Assembly: GCA_016717205.1 (NCBI GenBank)
Contig: JADKGC010000002.1
Span: 744,001-808,000, forward strand
Length of the DNA: 64,000 nucleotides
Reading direction: 5' to 3'
Source of the DNA: Candidatus Flexifilum breve
GTDB taxonomy: Bacteria > Chloroflexota > Anaerolineae > Aggregatilineales > Phototrophicaceae
Positions 16,674 through 24,608 of this stretch are shown piece after piece. The notes below the pieces were generated by a model. The model was given only the letters and a program-made list of their open reading frames with translations. It made no database searches and was not told where the DNA came from. The first letter of the stretch is position 1. The number at the start of each line of letters is the position of its first letter. Position numbers and translations under genes: made by a program.

Positions 16674-19211
16674 TCACTCGTTGCGCAGCGCCTGCGCGGT
16701 GACCAGCTTGCTCAAGCGGCGCGCCGGGTAGATGCCCGCGCCGAGCGCTGCCAGCACCGCGACCGCGAAGCTCAGCGCGAATTCCAGCGGGCTGAGCGTG
16801 AGCTGCATCGTCCAGCCGAACGAGCGCACATTGATCACGTAGATCAGGATGATCGCCAGCGCGATGCCAATCGGCATCGCCAGAATCCCCGCCGTGATGC
16901 CCATCAACCCCGTCTGAATCAGCGTGTAATTCCACAACTGGCGTCCGGTCATGCCGATGGCGCGCATGACGCCGTACTGCCGCGTTTGCTCCAGCTGGAG
17001 CGCCATGAGCGCGCTCAAAATGCCGACGAAAGCCACGACGACCGCCAGTAACTGCAGCGCGCTCGTGATCGAGAAGGTGCGCTCGAAGACTTCGAACACG
17101 CTGGCGCGGAGCGTCAGGTTGCTGCGCGTGATGAGTTCCGACCCGGCCAGCGCCGTACGGACGCGATCCACGACGACGTTCACGTCCTGTCCCGGCTCGA
17201 TGAAGGCCGCCAGCGATGAGACGTACGGATCATCGTAGTACTGGCGATAGACATTGTCGGCCATGAGCACCGCGCCCTGATCGGTTGAGTAGTCGTAGTA
17301 CACGCCGATCACGCGGAAGGTGACCTCCCCGCGATCCGTAAGCAGCGTGAGCGAATTGCGCTGCTGATCGATGCCGCGCCGGAAGGCGAACGGCTCACTG
17401 ACCATAACCACGTCCCCAGCTTCGAGCGCGGTGAAGTAGTCGGCAACGCCAACCTCTGACCACACAAATTCGCGGGATGCCCCCGTGACATCGGCGGTGC
17501 CGACGCTCAGATTGACGGGCGGCAGATCGGGGTAGTCCGGCGCGGTCACATTGACCGAGCGCCCCATGATCACCGTGCGCACGCCTTCCACCTGCGCGAT
17601 CACCGCGCCGACCGCCGGATCGACATCGGCGGTGGCGCGCACCGCCGTCACCTGCGGCGGCGAGATGTAGATATCCGCGCCGAGCGTGGTATCCAGCCAA
17701 TCGGATACGGTATTGCGGAACGAGCCGATCATCACGCTCACGCCGACGATCACGCTCACGGCGACGGTCAGCGCGGCGACGGCGACCGAGGTGCGGCTGA
17801 GCGAGCGCGAGACGGCGCGCGGTGACATGCGCCCGACCACGCCGAACAAACGCCCCGTGATCGGCGTGGCGAGATGCATGCCGCCAACCAGCAGCACGGG
17901 CGTGAACAGCGCGCCGCCGACGATCACCGCAAAGAGCGCGCCAAAGCTGATGAAGAGCGAATTGGTCGGCAGTTGCAGCAGCAGCACGCCGAGCACAATG
18001 AGCGCGGTCGCGCCGAGCGTGATCGGGAGGATCAGGCGGCGGGCGCGTTCTTCGAGCGTGGAGCGGCGCATCGACCCGGCGGGCGGCGTGGAAGTCGCGT
18101 CAATGGAGGGCACGAGCGCGGACGCGAGACTGACGCCCAAGCCGATGGCCACGCCCTTGAGCAGCGTGAATGGATCGACGGCGACGCGCTGCACATCGAC
18201 GGCGAAATACAGATCGCTGATGGTCTGCGCGACGAGGCCGACGGTCAAGCGCCCGAAGATGATGCCTAACGCGAGGCCGAAGATCGTGCCGACGAAGCCG
18301 AGCAGCAGCGCTTCGCTGAGGATGAGGCCGAAAATCTGGCGGCGGGTCGCGCCGATGGAGCGCAGAATGCCAAGCACCGGTCGGCGCTGAACAACGCTGA
18401 ACGACACCGTGTTATAGATCAGGAAGACGCCGACCACGAGCGCCAGCAGGCTCAGGGCTTGCAGGTTGAGTTCGAAGGCGTCGGTCATCTGGCCGAGCGC
18501 GCTTTGCTGATCGATGGGCGTGGTGATAGTCGCCCCGGTGGGCAGCAGCGCGCGGATGGGAGCGAGATCGTAGCCGTCGGGCAGGATGAGGTCGACGCGG
18601 CTGATCGTGCCCGGTCGCCCGACGATCTCCTGCGCGGTGGCGATGTCGGTCAGCAGCAGGTTGTCGAGGGCTTCGGCGCTGGCGGCGTCCGGCGCTTCGA
18701 GCAGGCCGACCACGCGCATGGCGATCTGCTCGGCGGCAGGCTGCACGGTGATCGTATCCCCGGCGGCGATGCCGTAGCGCTCCGCCAGGCGCGACGAGAT
18801 CAGCACCGTGTTCGGTTCGGCAATGAAGGCGGCGAGTCCTTCAAACGCGGTCGATGCTTCGCCCTGCACGCGCACATCGGTCAGGTAGGAGCGGAACGGC
18901 GGTTCCGCGAACGGATCAACGCCGAGCACGCGCAGCGGCCGGTCACCTAGATCGAGCACCTGCGCGTAATCTTCGACCACGGGCGCAGATTGGCGCAGGC
19001 CAAGATCGACGCGCAGTTGGGTATAGAACGCGCTCGGGAGCCCGCTCGGGCTCCCGATGATCTGATGGGTGGCGCGTCCGGTAATGCTCTCCGTGCTCAG
19101 GCCAAAAGCCCGGCTGGCGGAGTTATTGGCGAGGTCGATGGCGATGACGACGGCCACGCCCAACGCGACACCGATTACGAACAGGGCGCTTTGCAGCAAA
19201 CGGCGGCGCAC
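16674..19211 (-). CDS. ABC exporter permease, FtsX/MacB_PCD type
   Basis: 845 residues counted from GTG 19211. It has an N-terminal membrane helix (LFVIGVALGVAVVIAIDLAN), a large extracytoplasmic domain (~30-235), an FtsX core (~240-390), a four-helix middle part, a second extracytoplasmic domain (~500-715) and a second FtsX core to the end. This is the long, about ten-helix form of LolC/LolE-type permeases. The reading frame and family-like sequence (IILRLAGRYV) extend upstream to a stop at 19260, but no ATG, GTG or TTG is there; an ATT at 19238 or a base error is possible. The ATPase partner is 711 bases upstream on the same strand (19924-20643). Together they probably export a lipid or peptide. 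Confidence 0.85.
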   Translation of the reverse strand: MRRRLLQSALFVIGVALGVAVVIAIDLANNSASRAFGLSTESITGRATHQIIGSPSGLPSAFYTQLRVDLGLRQSAPVVEDYAQVLDLGDRPLRVLGVDPFAEPPFRSYLTDVRVQGEASTAFEGLAAFIAEPNTVLISSRLAERYGIAAGDTITVQPAAEQIAMRVVGLLEAPDAASAEALDNLLLTDIATAQEIVGRPGTISRVDLILPDGYDLAPIRALLPTGATITTPIDQQSALGQMTDAFELNLQALSLLALVVGVFLIYNTVSFSVVQRRPVLGILRSIGATRRQIFGLILSEALLLGFVGTIFGLALGIIFGRLTVGLVAQTISDLYFAVDVQRVAVDPFTLLKGVAIGLGVSLASALVPSIDATSTPPAGSMRRSTLEERARRLILPITLGATALIVLGVLLLQLPTNSLFISFGALFAVIVGGALFTPVLLVGGMHLATPITGRLFGVVGRMSPRAVSRSLSRTSVAVAALTVAVSVIVGVSVMIGSFRNTVSDWLDTTLGADIYISPPQVTAVRATADVDPAVGAVIAQVEGVRTVIMGRSVNVTAPDYPDLPPVNLSVGTADVTGASREFVWSEVGVADYFTALEAGDVVMVSEPFAFRRGIDQQRNSLTLLTDRGEVTFRVIGVYYDYSTDQGAVLMADNVYRQYYDDPYVSSLAAFIEPGQDVNVVVDRVRTALAGSELITRSNLTLRASVFEVFERTFSITSALQLLAVVVAFVGILSALMALQLEQTRQYGVMRAIGMTGRQLWNYTLIQTGLMGITAGILAMPIGIALAIILIYVINVRSFGWTMQLTLSPLEFALSFAVAVLAALGAGIYPARRLSKLVTAQALRNE

Positions 19212-19414
19212 GTAGCGGCCAGCCAGTCGGAGGATAATGGGCGTGGATGAGTTTTGCGGTTACCCCTTGAGCCCGCCGGGGGGGGCGGATCTGACCTAAC
19301 ACCCTCGTGTCCCACAAAACCGTTCTGTCCAGATAACGGTGGAGACGGGCTGCTTCAAAACGATCGAACTTTCGCCCCGGCCCTTTTTCCCGGCCCCCAG
19401 GTCCATGAATAAAA

Positions 19415-19452
19415 CGCCCCCACTTTAGACGTTGATCCTTAAAAGTGGGGCG
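19415..19452 (-). terminator. Rho-independent terminator after the HEAT gene
   Basis: Arms 19415-19426 and 19441-19452 (cgcccccacttt / aaaagtggggcg) pair with one mismatch. Read on the minus strand the stem is followed by TTTTATTC. It lies about 70 bases after the HEAT-protein stop, so the permease downstream may have its own promoter in 19212-19414. That region contains a G/C-rich stretch of doubtful quality (19276-19287). Confidence 0.7.
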
Positions 19453-19522
19453 CAGAAGATGAGAAGATTAGAAATTCTGCGGGCGGCGCATCGGGACTGG
19501 TTCTTCGTCGAGGAAGCGGTCG

Positions 19523-19927
19523 TCATCGACCTCGATAGCCGAGTTTGCTCAGCGCGGTCTGCGCGGCTTCGCGGTACTTCTCGTGATCGGTATTCAAAAA
19601 CCGCTTCAAGGGTTTGATAGCGCGGCGGTCGCCCAACTTGCCGAGGGCTTCGACCGCGTTGAGGGTGATTTGAAATCCGGGCGTGTCGAGCGCGCGGATG
19701 AGCGGTTCTACGGCGCGGGTATCGCCAATTTTGCCCAGCATGAGGGCGGCGCGTCCCCGAACGATCAGGTCTTCATGGCGATTGCCGATGACCATGATCA
19801 AGGTGCGGACTGCTTCATCTCCGCCAAGCATCCCCAATTTCATCACAGCAGTGCGGCGACGTTCTTTGTTGGTGTCGCGCAGCTCTGCGAGAATTTGCTT
19901 GATGATATTCGGGTCAGGGTCAGTCAT
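19523..19927 (-). CDS. Small HEAT-repeat protein
   Basis: 134 residues. At least three HEAT/PBS-lyase-type repeats are visible: VRTLIMVIGNRHEDLIVRGR, a unit with IGDTRAVEPLIRAL, and a unit with LGDRRAIKPLKRFL. Such scaffolds bind other proteins. Its ATG overlaps the stop of the ABC ATPase gene by four bases (ATGA, 19924-19927), with AAGGAG eight bases upstream, so the two are translationally coupled. This suggests the HEAT protein acts with the ATPase, perhaps as an adaptor or regulator (inference). Confidence 0.85.
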   Translation of the reverse strand: MTDPDPNIIKQILAELRDTNKERRRTAVMKLGMLGGDEAVRTLIMVIGNRHEDLIVRGRAALMLGKIGDTRAVEPLIRALDTPGFQITLNAVEALGKLGDRRAIKPLKRFLNTDHEKYREAAQTALSKLGYRGR

Positions 19928-20643
19928 AGAAATAGCTCCTTCACCGGTTGCGAATCCCGCAAGGTGATCACTAGCTTACTATCGTGAATGCGGCAAACAC
20001 GATCTGCAAGCGGGACGATCTCAGGGTTATGGGTGGCCATGATCAGTGTTCGACCAACGTCTCTAGTTAATTCTAGCAGAAGTCGGAGAATCTGCTGACC
20101 TGTCTCTTCGTCTAGGTTCCCTGTAGGCTCGTCGGCAATGATGATGGCGGGGTCCTGCGCGAGCGCCCGCGCAATGGCGACACGCTGCTTCTCGCCGCCG
20201 CTCAACCGATCCGGATAAGAGTGCGCTCGGTCGCGCAGACCGACGCGCTCCAGCAGGTCAAGCGCGCGCGCATCGGCGTTACCGCCGCGCAGTTCGGCAG
20301 GCAGGGTGATGTTTTCGAGGACCGTGAGCGTTGGGATCAGGTTGAAGAACTGAAAGATGATACCAATGTGGTCGCGTCGAAACAGCGTCAAGCGCCGTTC
20401 GTCCAACTGCGTGATATTTGTGCCATCGATGACGACGGATCCGTGATCCGCCTGATCGATTCCACTCATGAGGTTCAACAGCGTACTTTTCCCGCTCCCG
20501 CTTTTTCCAAGCAGGACGAAAAACTCACCCTCTGCAATGTCCAGATCAACGTCAGAGAGGATACGGTGCGCACCACCGCCTTCAGCATACCCCTTGCTGA
20601 GGCCGCGAATCTGAACCATGGATCGGGCAGGTTTCCCGTTCAT
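19924..20643 (-). CDS. ABC transporter ATPase, LolD/MacB type
   Basis: 239 residues with all ABC motifs: Walker A GKSGSGKST (~52-60), Q-loop in FQFFNLIPTLTVLEN, signature LSGGEKQRV (~150), Walker B IIIADEPTGNLDE and switch His in ATHNPEI. It belongs to the group serving FtsX-type permeases, here almost certainly the one at 16674-19211. A TATAAT lies at ~20656-20661, only 12 bases before the first ATG (20643), so the transcript is either nearly leaderless or translation starts at the second ATG (20619, MVQIRGL). Coupled to the HEAT-repeat gene. Confidence 0.92.
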   Translation of the reverse strand: MNGKPARSMVQIRGLSKGYAEGGGAHRILSDVDLDIAEGEFFVLLGKSGSGKSTLLNLMSGIDQADHGSVVIDGTNITQLDERRLTLFRRDHIGIIFQFFNLIPTLTVLENITLPAELRGGNADARALDLLERVGLRDRAHSYPDRLSGGEKQRVAIARALAQDPAIIIADEPTGNLDEETGQQILRLLLELTRDVGRTLIMATHNPEIVPLADRVCRIHDSKLVITLRDSQPVKELFL

Positions 20644-20924
20644 ACGTACTCACCAATTATACCGGCGACAACACGAATTAAACAGATCGGTTTGCGAATA
20701 ATTTCACTCATCCACAACAGTAATCGATCTACATGAGGCAACTATGATAAATAAGGTGTTTTCGTGTGTCCCTTTCTTAATATACACTGAAAACGAGGAG
20801 CCCAAATGCATAAATATTACGAAAAAAGCATGTCGTTCATACACAAATTGCCTGAGAACGGGCATGATCATCCTAAGCTCTGAAAAATATGTAAATTCAG
20901 CCTGCATTGAAGAAAGGACTCGGA
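20644..20924. promoter_or_regulatory. Divergent promoter region, ABC operon / aroE-like gene
   Basis: 281 AT-rich bases. On the minus strand a TATAAT (20656-20661) faces the ABC ATPase gene. On the plus strand TATACA-like elements occur near 20780, but I cannot match a -35. AGAAAGGA just before 20925 is the ribosome-binding site of the aroE-like gene. None of the dispersed repeats occurs here. Confidence 0.4.
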
Positions 20925-21776
20925 ATGGCAGTTAATTACAAAGAAGAACTGGTCGGCGTGTTCGGGTATCCCGTGGCAGAAAACCCCACCTGCGTGATGC
21001 AGAACGCGGCGTTCGCGGCGGCGGGGTTGTTCTGGCGCTACCTGACAATTGAGGTCAAGCCGGAGGATTTGCCGACGGCCATGCAGGGACTGCGCGCGCT
21101 GGGCTTTCGCGGCATCAACTGCACGATTCCGCACAAGGTCGCGGTGATCCCCCTGCTCGACGAGGTCGCACCGGACGCCAAACTGATCGGCGCGGTCAAC
21201 ACGATTCGCCGCGTCGGGGACAAGCTGATCGGCGAGAACACCGACGGCAAAGGCTTTATGCGCGGGCTGCGCGAACAGCTCGACCCGGCGGGCAAGCGCG
21301 TCGTGATCCTCGGCGCGGGCGGCGCGGCGCGGGCGATCACGGTGGAACTGGCGCTGGCGGGCGCGTCCGAGCTGATCGTCGTCAACCGCAGTCATGAACG
21401 CGGCGCGGGCCTGGTGGCGCATTTACAGACGGCAGTCAAAGCGAACGCGCGGTTGGTCGATTGGACGAGCACGTATGCGGTCGGCGGCGACGTGGATGTG
21501 CTGGTCAACGCGACCTCGATTGGGCTGTATCCCGATGTCGACGCCATGCCCGACGTGCGTCTCGACGGGGCGCGCGGCGATCTGCTGGTGTGCGACGTGA
21601 TCCCTAACCCGCCGAACACGCCGCTGATCAAGCTGGCGCAGGGGCGCGGTCTGCGCACGATCAACGGGCTGGCGATGCTGGTGTATCAGGGATCGATTGG
21701 GTTCGAGATGTGGACGGGTGTCCAAGCGGACGAAGGCGTCATGAAGGCGGCGTTGGAGAAAGAGTTTGGGGTGTAG
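20925..21776 (+). CDS. aroE: Shikimate dehydrogenase family protein with altered substrate loop
   Basis: 283 residues from ATG 20925, chosen for GAAAGGA eight bases upstream over the ATG/TTG-like starts before it. Catalytic residues of the family are kept: Lys in INCTIPHKVAVIP (~70), Asn in GAVNTI (~91) and Asp in GENTDGKGF (~107). The NADP-binding loop is LGAGGAARAI with NRSHER, an NADPH-type motif. The substrate loop differs: instead of the usual HSxSPxxHN the protein has AENPTCVMQNAAF, so both shikimate-binding serines are changed (Asn, Thr). It may be a true AroE of a lineage-specific type or an AroE-like paralogue with another substrate. No other shikimate-pathway gene is nearby. Confidence 0.75.
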   Translation: MAVNYKEELVGVFGYPVAENPTCVMQNAAFAAAGLFWRYLTIEVKPEDLPTAMQGLRALGFRGINCTIPHKVAVIPLLDEVAPDAKLIGAVNTIRRVGDKLIGENTDGKGFMRGLREQLDPAGKRVVILGAGGAARAITVELALAGASELIVVNRSHERGAGLVAHLQTAVKANARLVDWTSTYAVGGDVDVLVNATSIGLYPDVDAMPDVRLDGARGDLLVCDVIPNPPNTPLIKLAQGRGLRTINGLAMLVYQGSIGFEMWTGVQADEGVMKAALEKEFGV

Positions 21777-22184
21777 GCGGTCTCTCAAAAACAAAGCATT
21801 GCGCGATCGATGACCGTAGGGGCGCACGGCCGTGCGCCCCTACACGAGAATTTTCGGCCATCGCCTTTACGGCGCGCTGCTGAAAAGCTCAACCTCACGC
21901 CTCTCCTAAAGGTTCACGGCAGGACAGTTTCAAGATTTCGAGACAGACTTCCCCTAAACGACAACTTGTAGGGACGGCCTTCTAGCCGTCCGCTAACCAC
22001 GGACGCGCAGAAGCGCGTCCCTACAATGGTTCAATTGCAGAAAGTATCCTGTCCTCAACCTAGAGGAGAGGGGAACACATATCCGCAGCCGATCCCTCAC
22101 ATTTCTGCACAGAAATATTTGTGTCCCCTCGGCACCTCACCTATGATTGAAGCATGTCCTTCCCCTAAGCACGGAGCGGTGGTC
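21777..22184. repeat. Repeat cluster before fbp
   Basis: GTAGGGGCGCACGGCCGTGC-GCCCCTAC palindrome at ~21817-21844. A composite unit from ~21900 to ~22075 is bounded by CTCTCCTAAAGGTTCACGGC on the left and a right end reading, in reverse, CCTCTAGGTTGAGGACAGGA. Its centre is GTAGGGACGGCC...GGCCGTCC, then GGACGCGC...GCGCGTCCCTAC. Its ends match those around the 136-bp elements at 51676 and 53884, so it is a third, more diverged copy in reverse orientation. The ~100 bases before 22185 show no promoter that I can name. Confidence 0.65.
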
Positions 22185-23246
22185 ATGTCCTCAAAAATCG
22201 TCACCATTGAGCGGCACATTTTCGAGAAGCAGAAACGCTTCCCACAGGCGACGGGTGAGCTGACAGCGCTGCTCTACGATCTGGCGCTGGCGGGCAAGAT
22301 GATCGCCGCGGAGACACGGCGCGCCGGCTTGAATTCCAGCATTCAGGGCGCGGCGGGCACGACCAACATCTATGGGGAAGATCAGCAAAAGCTCGACGTG
22401 TACGCGGACAGCATGATCTTCAAGCTCAACGACCACACCAACCGCCTGTGCGCGATGGCGAGCGAAGAGCACGAAGACATCCTGCAAATCCCGGCGCACT
22501 ACGGCAAAGGCAATTACGTGCTGCTGTTCGACCCGCTGGACGGCTCATCCAACATCGATGTGAATGTGTCCGTTGGGACGATCTTCGCCATCCACCGCAA
22601 GATCACCAAAGGCGAAACCGGGACGCTCGCCGATGTGCTCCAACCGGGCAAGCGGCTGGTCGCCGCGGGCTACATGATTTACGGATCGAGCACGATGATG
22701 ATCTACACGACCGGCGACGGCGTGCATGGCTTCACGCTCGACCCGAGCGTCGGGGAGTTTCTGCTCAGCCATGATGACATTCGCATCCCCGAGCCGCCCA
22801 AGTTCTACTCGTGCAATCAGGGCTACGAGAAGCAGTGGACGTACGGCGTGCGGCGCTATACCAAGTGGCTGCAAGGCATCGACGGTGAAGGTCACGCACC
22901 CTACTCGGCGCGCTACATCGGCTCGATGATCGCCGACTTTCACCGGAATCTACTGCAAGGCGGCGTGTACTACTACCCGCACGAAATGAGCAAACCGCAG
23001 GGCAAAATTCGCCTGTTGATGGAAGCGCAGGCGCTGGCCTTCATCGCGCAGAATGCGGGCGGCTATGGATCGGACGGCATCGGCAATATCCTCGACGTGC
23101 AGCCGCACAAACTGCATCAGCGCACGCCGTTGTTCATCGGCAATCGCTCGCTGGTGGAGCGAGCCGAACACTTCATCCGCCAGCACGATCAGGCGTGGGT
23201 CGACGAGTATCGCGCTTACCGCGAACAAGCAGCGGTCGAGGCGTAA
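22185..23246 (+). CDS. fbp: Class I fructose-1,6-bisphosphatase
   Basis: 353 residues from ATG 22185 (GGAG about ten bases upstream); the frame is open upstream through repeat sequence, which I exclude. Family motifs are all present: metal-binding EEHEDI (~92), DPLDGSSNIDVNVSVGTIF (~116), the sugar-phosphate-binding ARYIGSMIADFHRNLLQGG (~245) and GKIRLLMEAQALAF with NAGGYGSDG (~290). It hydrolyses fructose-1,6-bisphosphate in gluconeogenesis or a reductive pentose-phosphate cycle. Length and motifs fit the usual enzyme. No operon partner: repeats lie on both sides. Confidence 0.95.
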   Translation: MSSKIVTIERHIFEKQKRFPQATGELTALLYDLALAGKMIAAETRRAGLNSSIQGAAGTTNIYGEDQQKLDVYADSMIFKLNDHTNRLCAMASEEHEDILQIPAHYGKGNYVLLFDPLDGSSNIDVNVSVGTIFAIHRKITKGETGTLADVLQPGKRLVAAGYMIYGSSTMMIYTTGDGVHGFTLDPSVGEFLLSHDDIRIPEPPKFYSCNQGYEKQWTYGVRRYTKWLQGIDGEGHAPYSARYIGSMIADFHRNLLQGGVYYYPHEMSKPQGKIRLLMEAQALAFIAQNAGGYGSDGIGNILDVQPHKLHQRTPLFIGNRSLVERAEHFIRQHDQAWVDEYRAYREQAAVEA

Positions 23247-23252
23247 AAGCGA

Positions 23253-23374
23253 GGACTGAGGTAAAGAGGACTGAGTCAAACCTGTTCGATTAGGGCATTG
23301 ATACACCGGGAACACAACTGAGGACTGATTCGCAAATGCCGACCTCAGTCCTCAGTCCTGTCAGTTCTCAGTCC
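23253..23374. repeat. GGACTGAG hyphenated palindrome between fbp and the peptidase gene
   Basis: GAGGACTGAGG units (~23251-23275 and ~23320) face CTCAGTCCTCAGTCCT units (~23343-23374) in inverse orientation around a short unique centre. The last unit contains the stop codon of the M42 peptidase gene (TGA within GCGGACTGAG on the minus strand). Related tracts: 24445-24545, 25860-25978, 26420-26452, 35083-35181. Confidence 0.75.
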
Positions 23375-24429
23375 GCTTGATCGAGCAGATAGCGCGCCAG
23401 CAGATCGATGCTGTGGGTGAGCGCATCCGTGTGCATGCGTTCGTAGGCGTGCGACGCCTCGACGCCCGGCCCGATCAAGCCGACGCGCGCCGTGCCGCCC
23501 GCGCGCCAGTACGCCGACCCATCCGAGCCGTAAAACGGGTAGATGTCCGTCCGGTACGGGATGCCGTGTTCGGCGGCGATGCGGCGCAGCTTGTTGTTCA
23601 TCAGGAAGTGATACGGTCCGGAGCTGTCTTTGACGCAGATCGTCACGTCGTATTCGGTCGAATTCTGTCCTTCGCCGATGGCCGCCATATCGATGGTCAG
23701 GAGTTCGGCGAGGCCGTCGGGGAAGCCCGCCGAGCCACCGTGCCCGACTTCTTCGTAATTGGCGATCAGGAAGGTCGTATCCTGCGCGGGCTGAAGCCCG
23801 GCGTCACGCAGCGCGATCAACGCTCCGTAGATCACCGCCACCCCCGATTTATCGTCCAAGTGCCGGGAGCGGATGAAGCCCGTCTCGGTGATTTCCACGC
23901 GCGGATCGAGGAAGATGAAATCGCCGACGTCGATGCCGAGCGCCCGCGTGTCCGCCGCGCTGAAGGTTTTCGCGTCGATGCGGACTTCCATCGTGTCTTC
24001 GTCGCGCGGGCTGGTGCGGATGTTCTTGTTGACGTGCGTCGACGGATTTGACGGCAGCACCGTTCCCCGATAGCGGCGGTCGTCGTGCGTGCGGATGGTC
24101 ACGCCTTCAAATTCGACGGCCTGCCACATGAAGCTGCCCAACTGCGTCATTTTGAGCCGACCGCTCCCCTTGATGTCTTTGACCATCAGGCCGAGCGTAT
24201 CAACGTGCCCGGTCACGCCGCGCGGCGCGGTTGAGGACGCGCCCGACCAGTGCGCGACGAGCGCGCCTTTGGTCGTCTCGTGGAAGGTCAGGTTGGGGAT
24301 GTGGAGCGCCTCGAACGCGCGGCGCACATAGGCGATGGCTTCGTGATAGTACCCGGTCGGGCTGGGCGTGTTGAGCAAGCCGACGAGAAACTCAATCGAC
24401 GGATCGAGCGGGGTGGTGAGTTGGGACAT
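23368..24429 (-). CDS. M42-family metallo-aminopeptidase
   Basis: 353 residues. Metal-ligand motifs of the M42/M20-type di-zinc fold: GHVDTLG (~75), RHLDDKSGVAV (~186), the catalytic NYEEVGHGGSAG (~225), DMAAIG (~245), DGSAYWRAGG and GVEASHAYER near the end (His ligand). The length fits M42 cytoplasmic aminopeptidases, and it resembles the subgroup named after the NAGGN osmoprotectant system, though no NAGGN genes are nearby. The ATG is at 24429 with GAGTTCTCGCCC upstream (weak site). The gene ends inside a ggactgag repeat unit: its last codons, GCG-GAC-TGA, read into the repeat. Confidence 0.88.
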   Translation of the reverse strand: MSQLTTPLDPSIEFLVGLLNTPSPTGYYHEAIAYVRRAFEALHIPNLTFHETTKGALVAHWSGASSTAPRGVTGHVDTLGLMVKDIKGSGRLKMTQLGSFMWQAVEFEGVTIRTHDDRRYRGTVLPSNPSTHVNKNIRTSPRDEDTMEVRIDAKTFSAADTRALGIDVGDFIFLDPRVEITETGFIRSRHLDDKSGVAVIYGALIALRDAGLQPAQDTTFLIANYEEVGHGGSAGFPDGLAELLTIDMAAIGEGQNSTEYDVTICVKDSSGPYHFLMNNKLRRIAAEHGIPYRTDIYPFYGSDGSAYWRAGGTARVGLIGPGVEASHAYERMHTDALTHSIDLLARYLLDQAD

Positions 24430-24444
24430 GGGCGAGAACTCCTC

Positions 24445-24545
24445 ACAAGGACTGAGGACTGAGGTTCAAGGACTGAGTAGAAGACAGACCGCGGTGGTTC
24501 TTCTGGTTACTCAGTCCTCAGTCCTGCCTGGACTCAGTCCTGCAG
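24445..24545. repeat. GGACTGAG hyphenated palindrome
   Basis: AAGGACTGAGGACTGAGGTTCAAGGACTGAG (~24448-24478) is mirrored by CTCAGTCCTCAGTCCTGCCTGGACTCAGTCC (~24511-24540), with about 30 bases of unique sequence in between. It lies between the divergent peptidase and YfhO-like genes, about 60 bases upstream of the latter. Confidence 0.75.
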
Positions 24546-24608
24546 CGTAGACAGATGCATGTCAGCAGAGTATAGTAGCCGCGCCTATTCGATCAAAGAG
24601 ATGGTGCT

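Noticed and set aside
23253..24545. ggactgag tracts considered as a CRISPR-like array or integron attachment sites
   Set aside because: Unit number is two to three per arm with inverse arms; no spacers, no cas or integrase genes.
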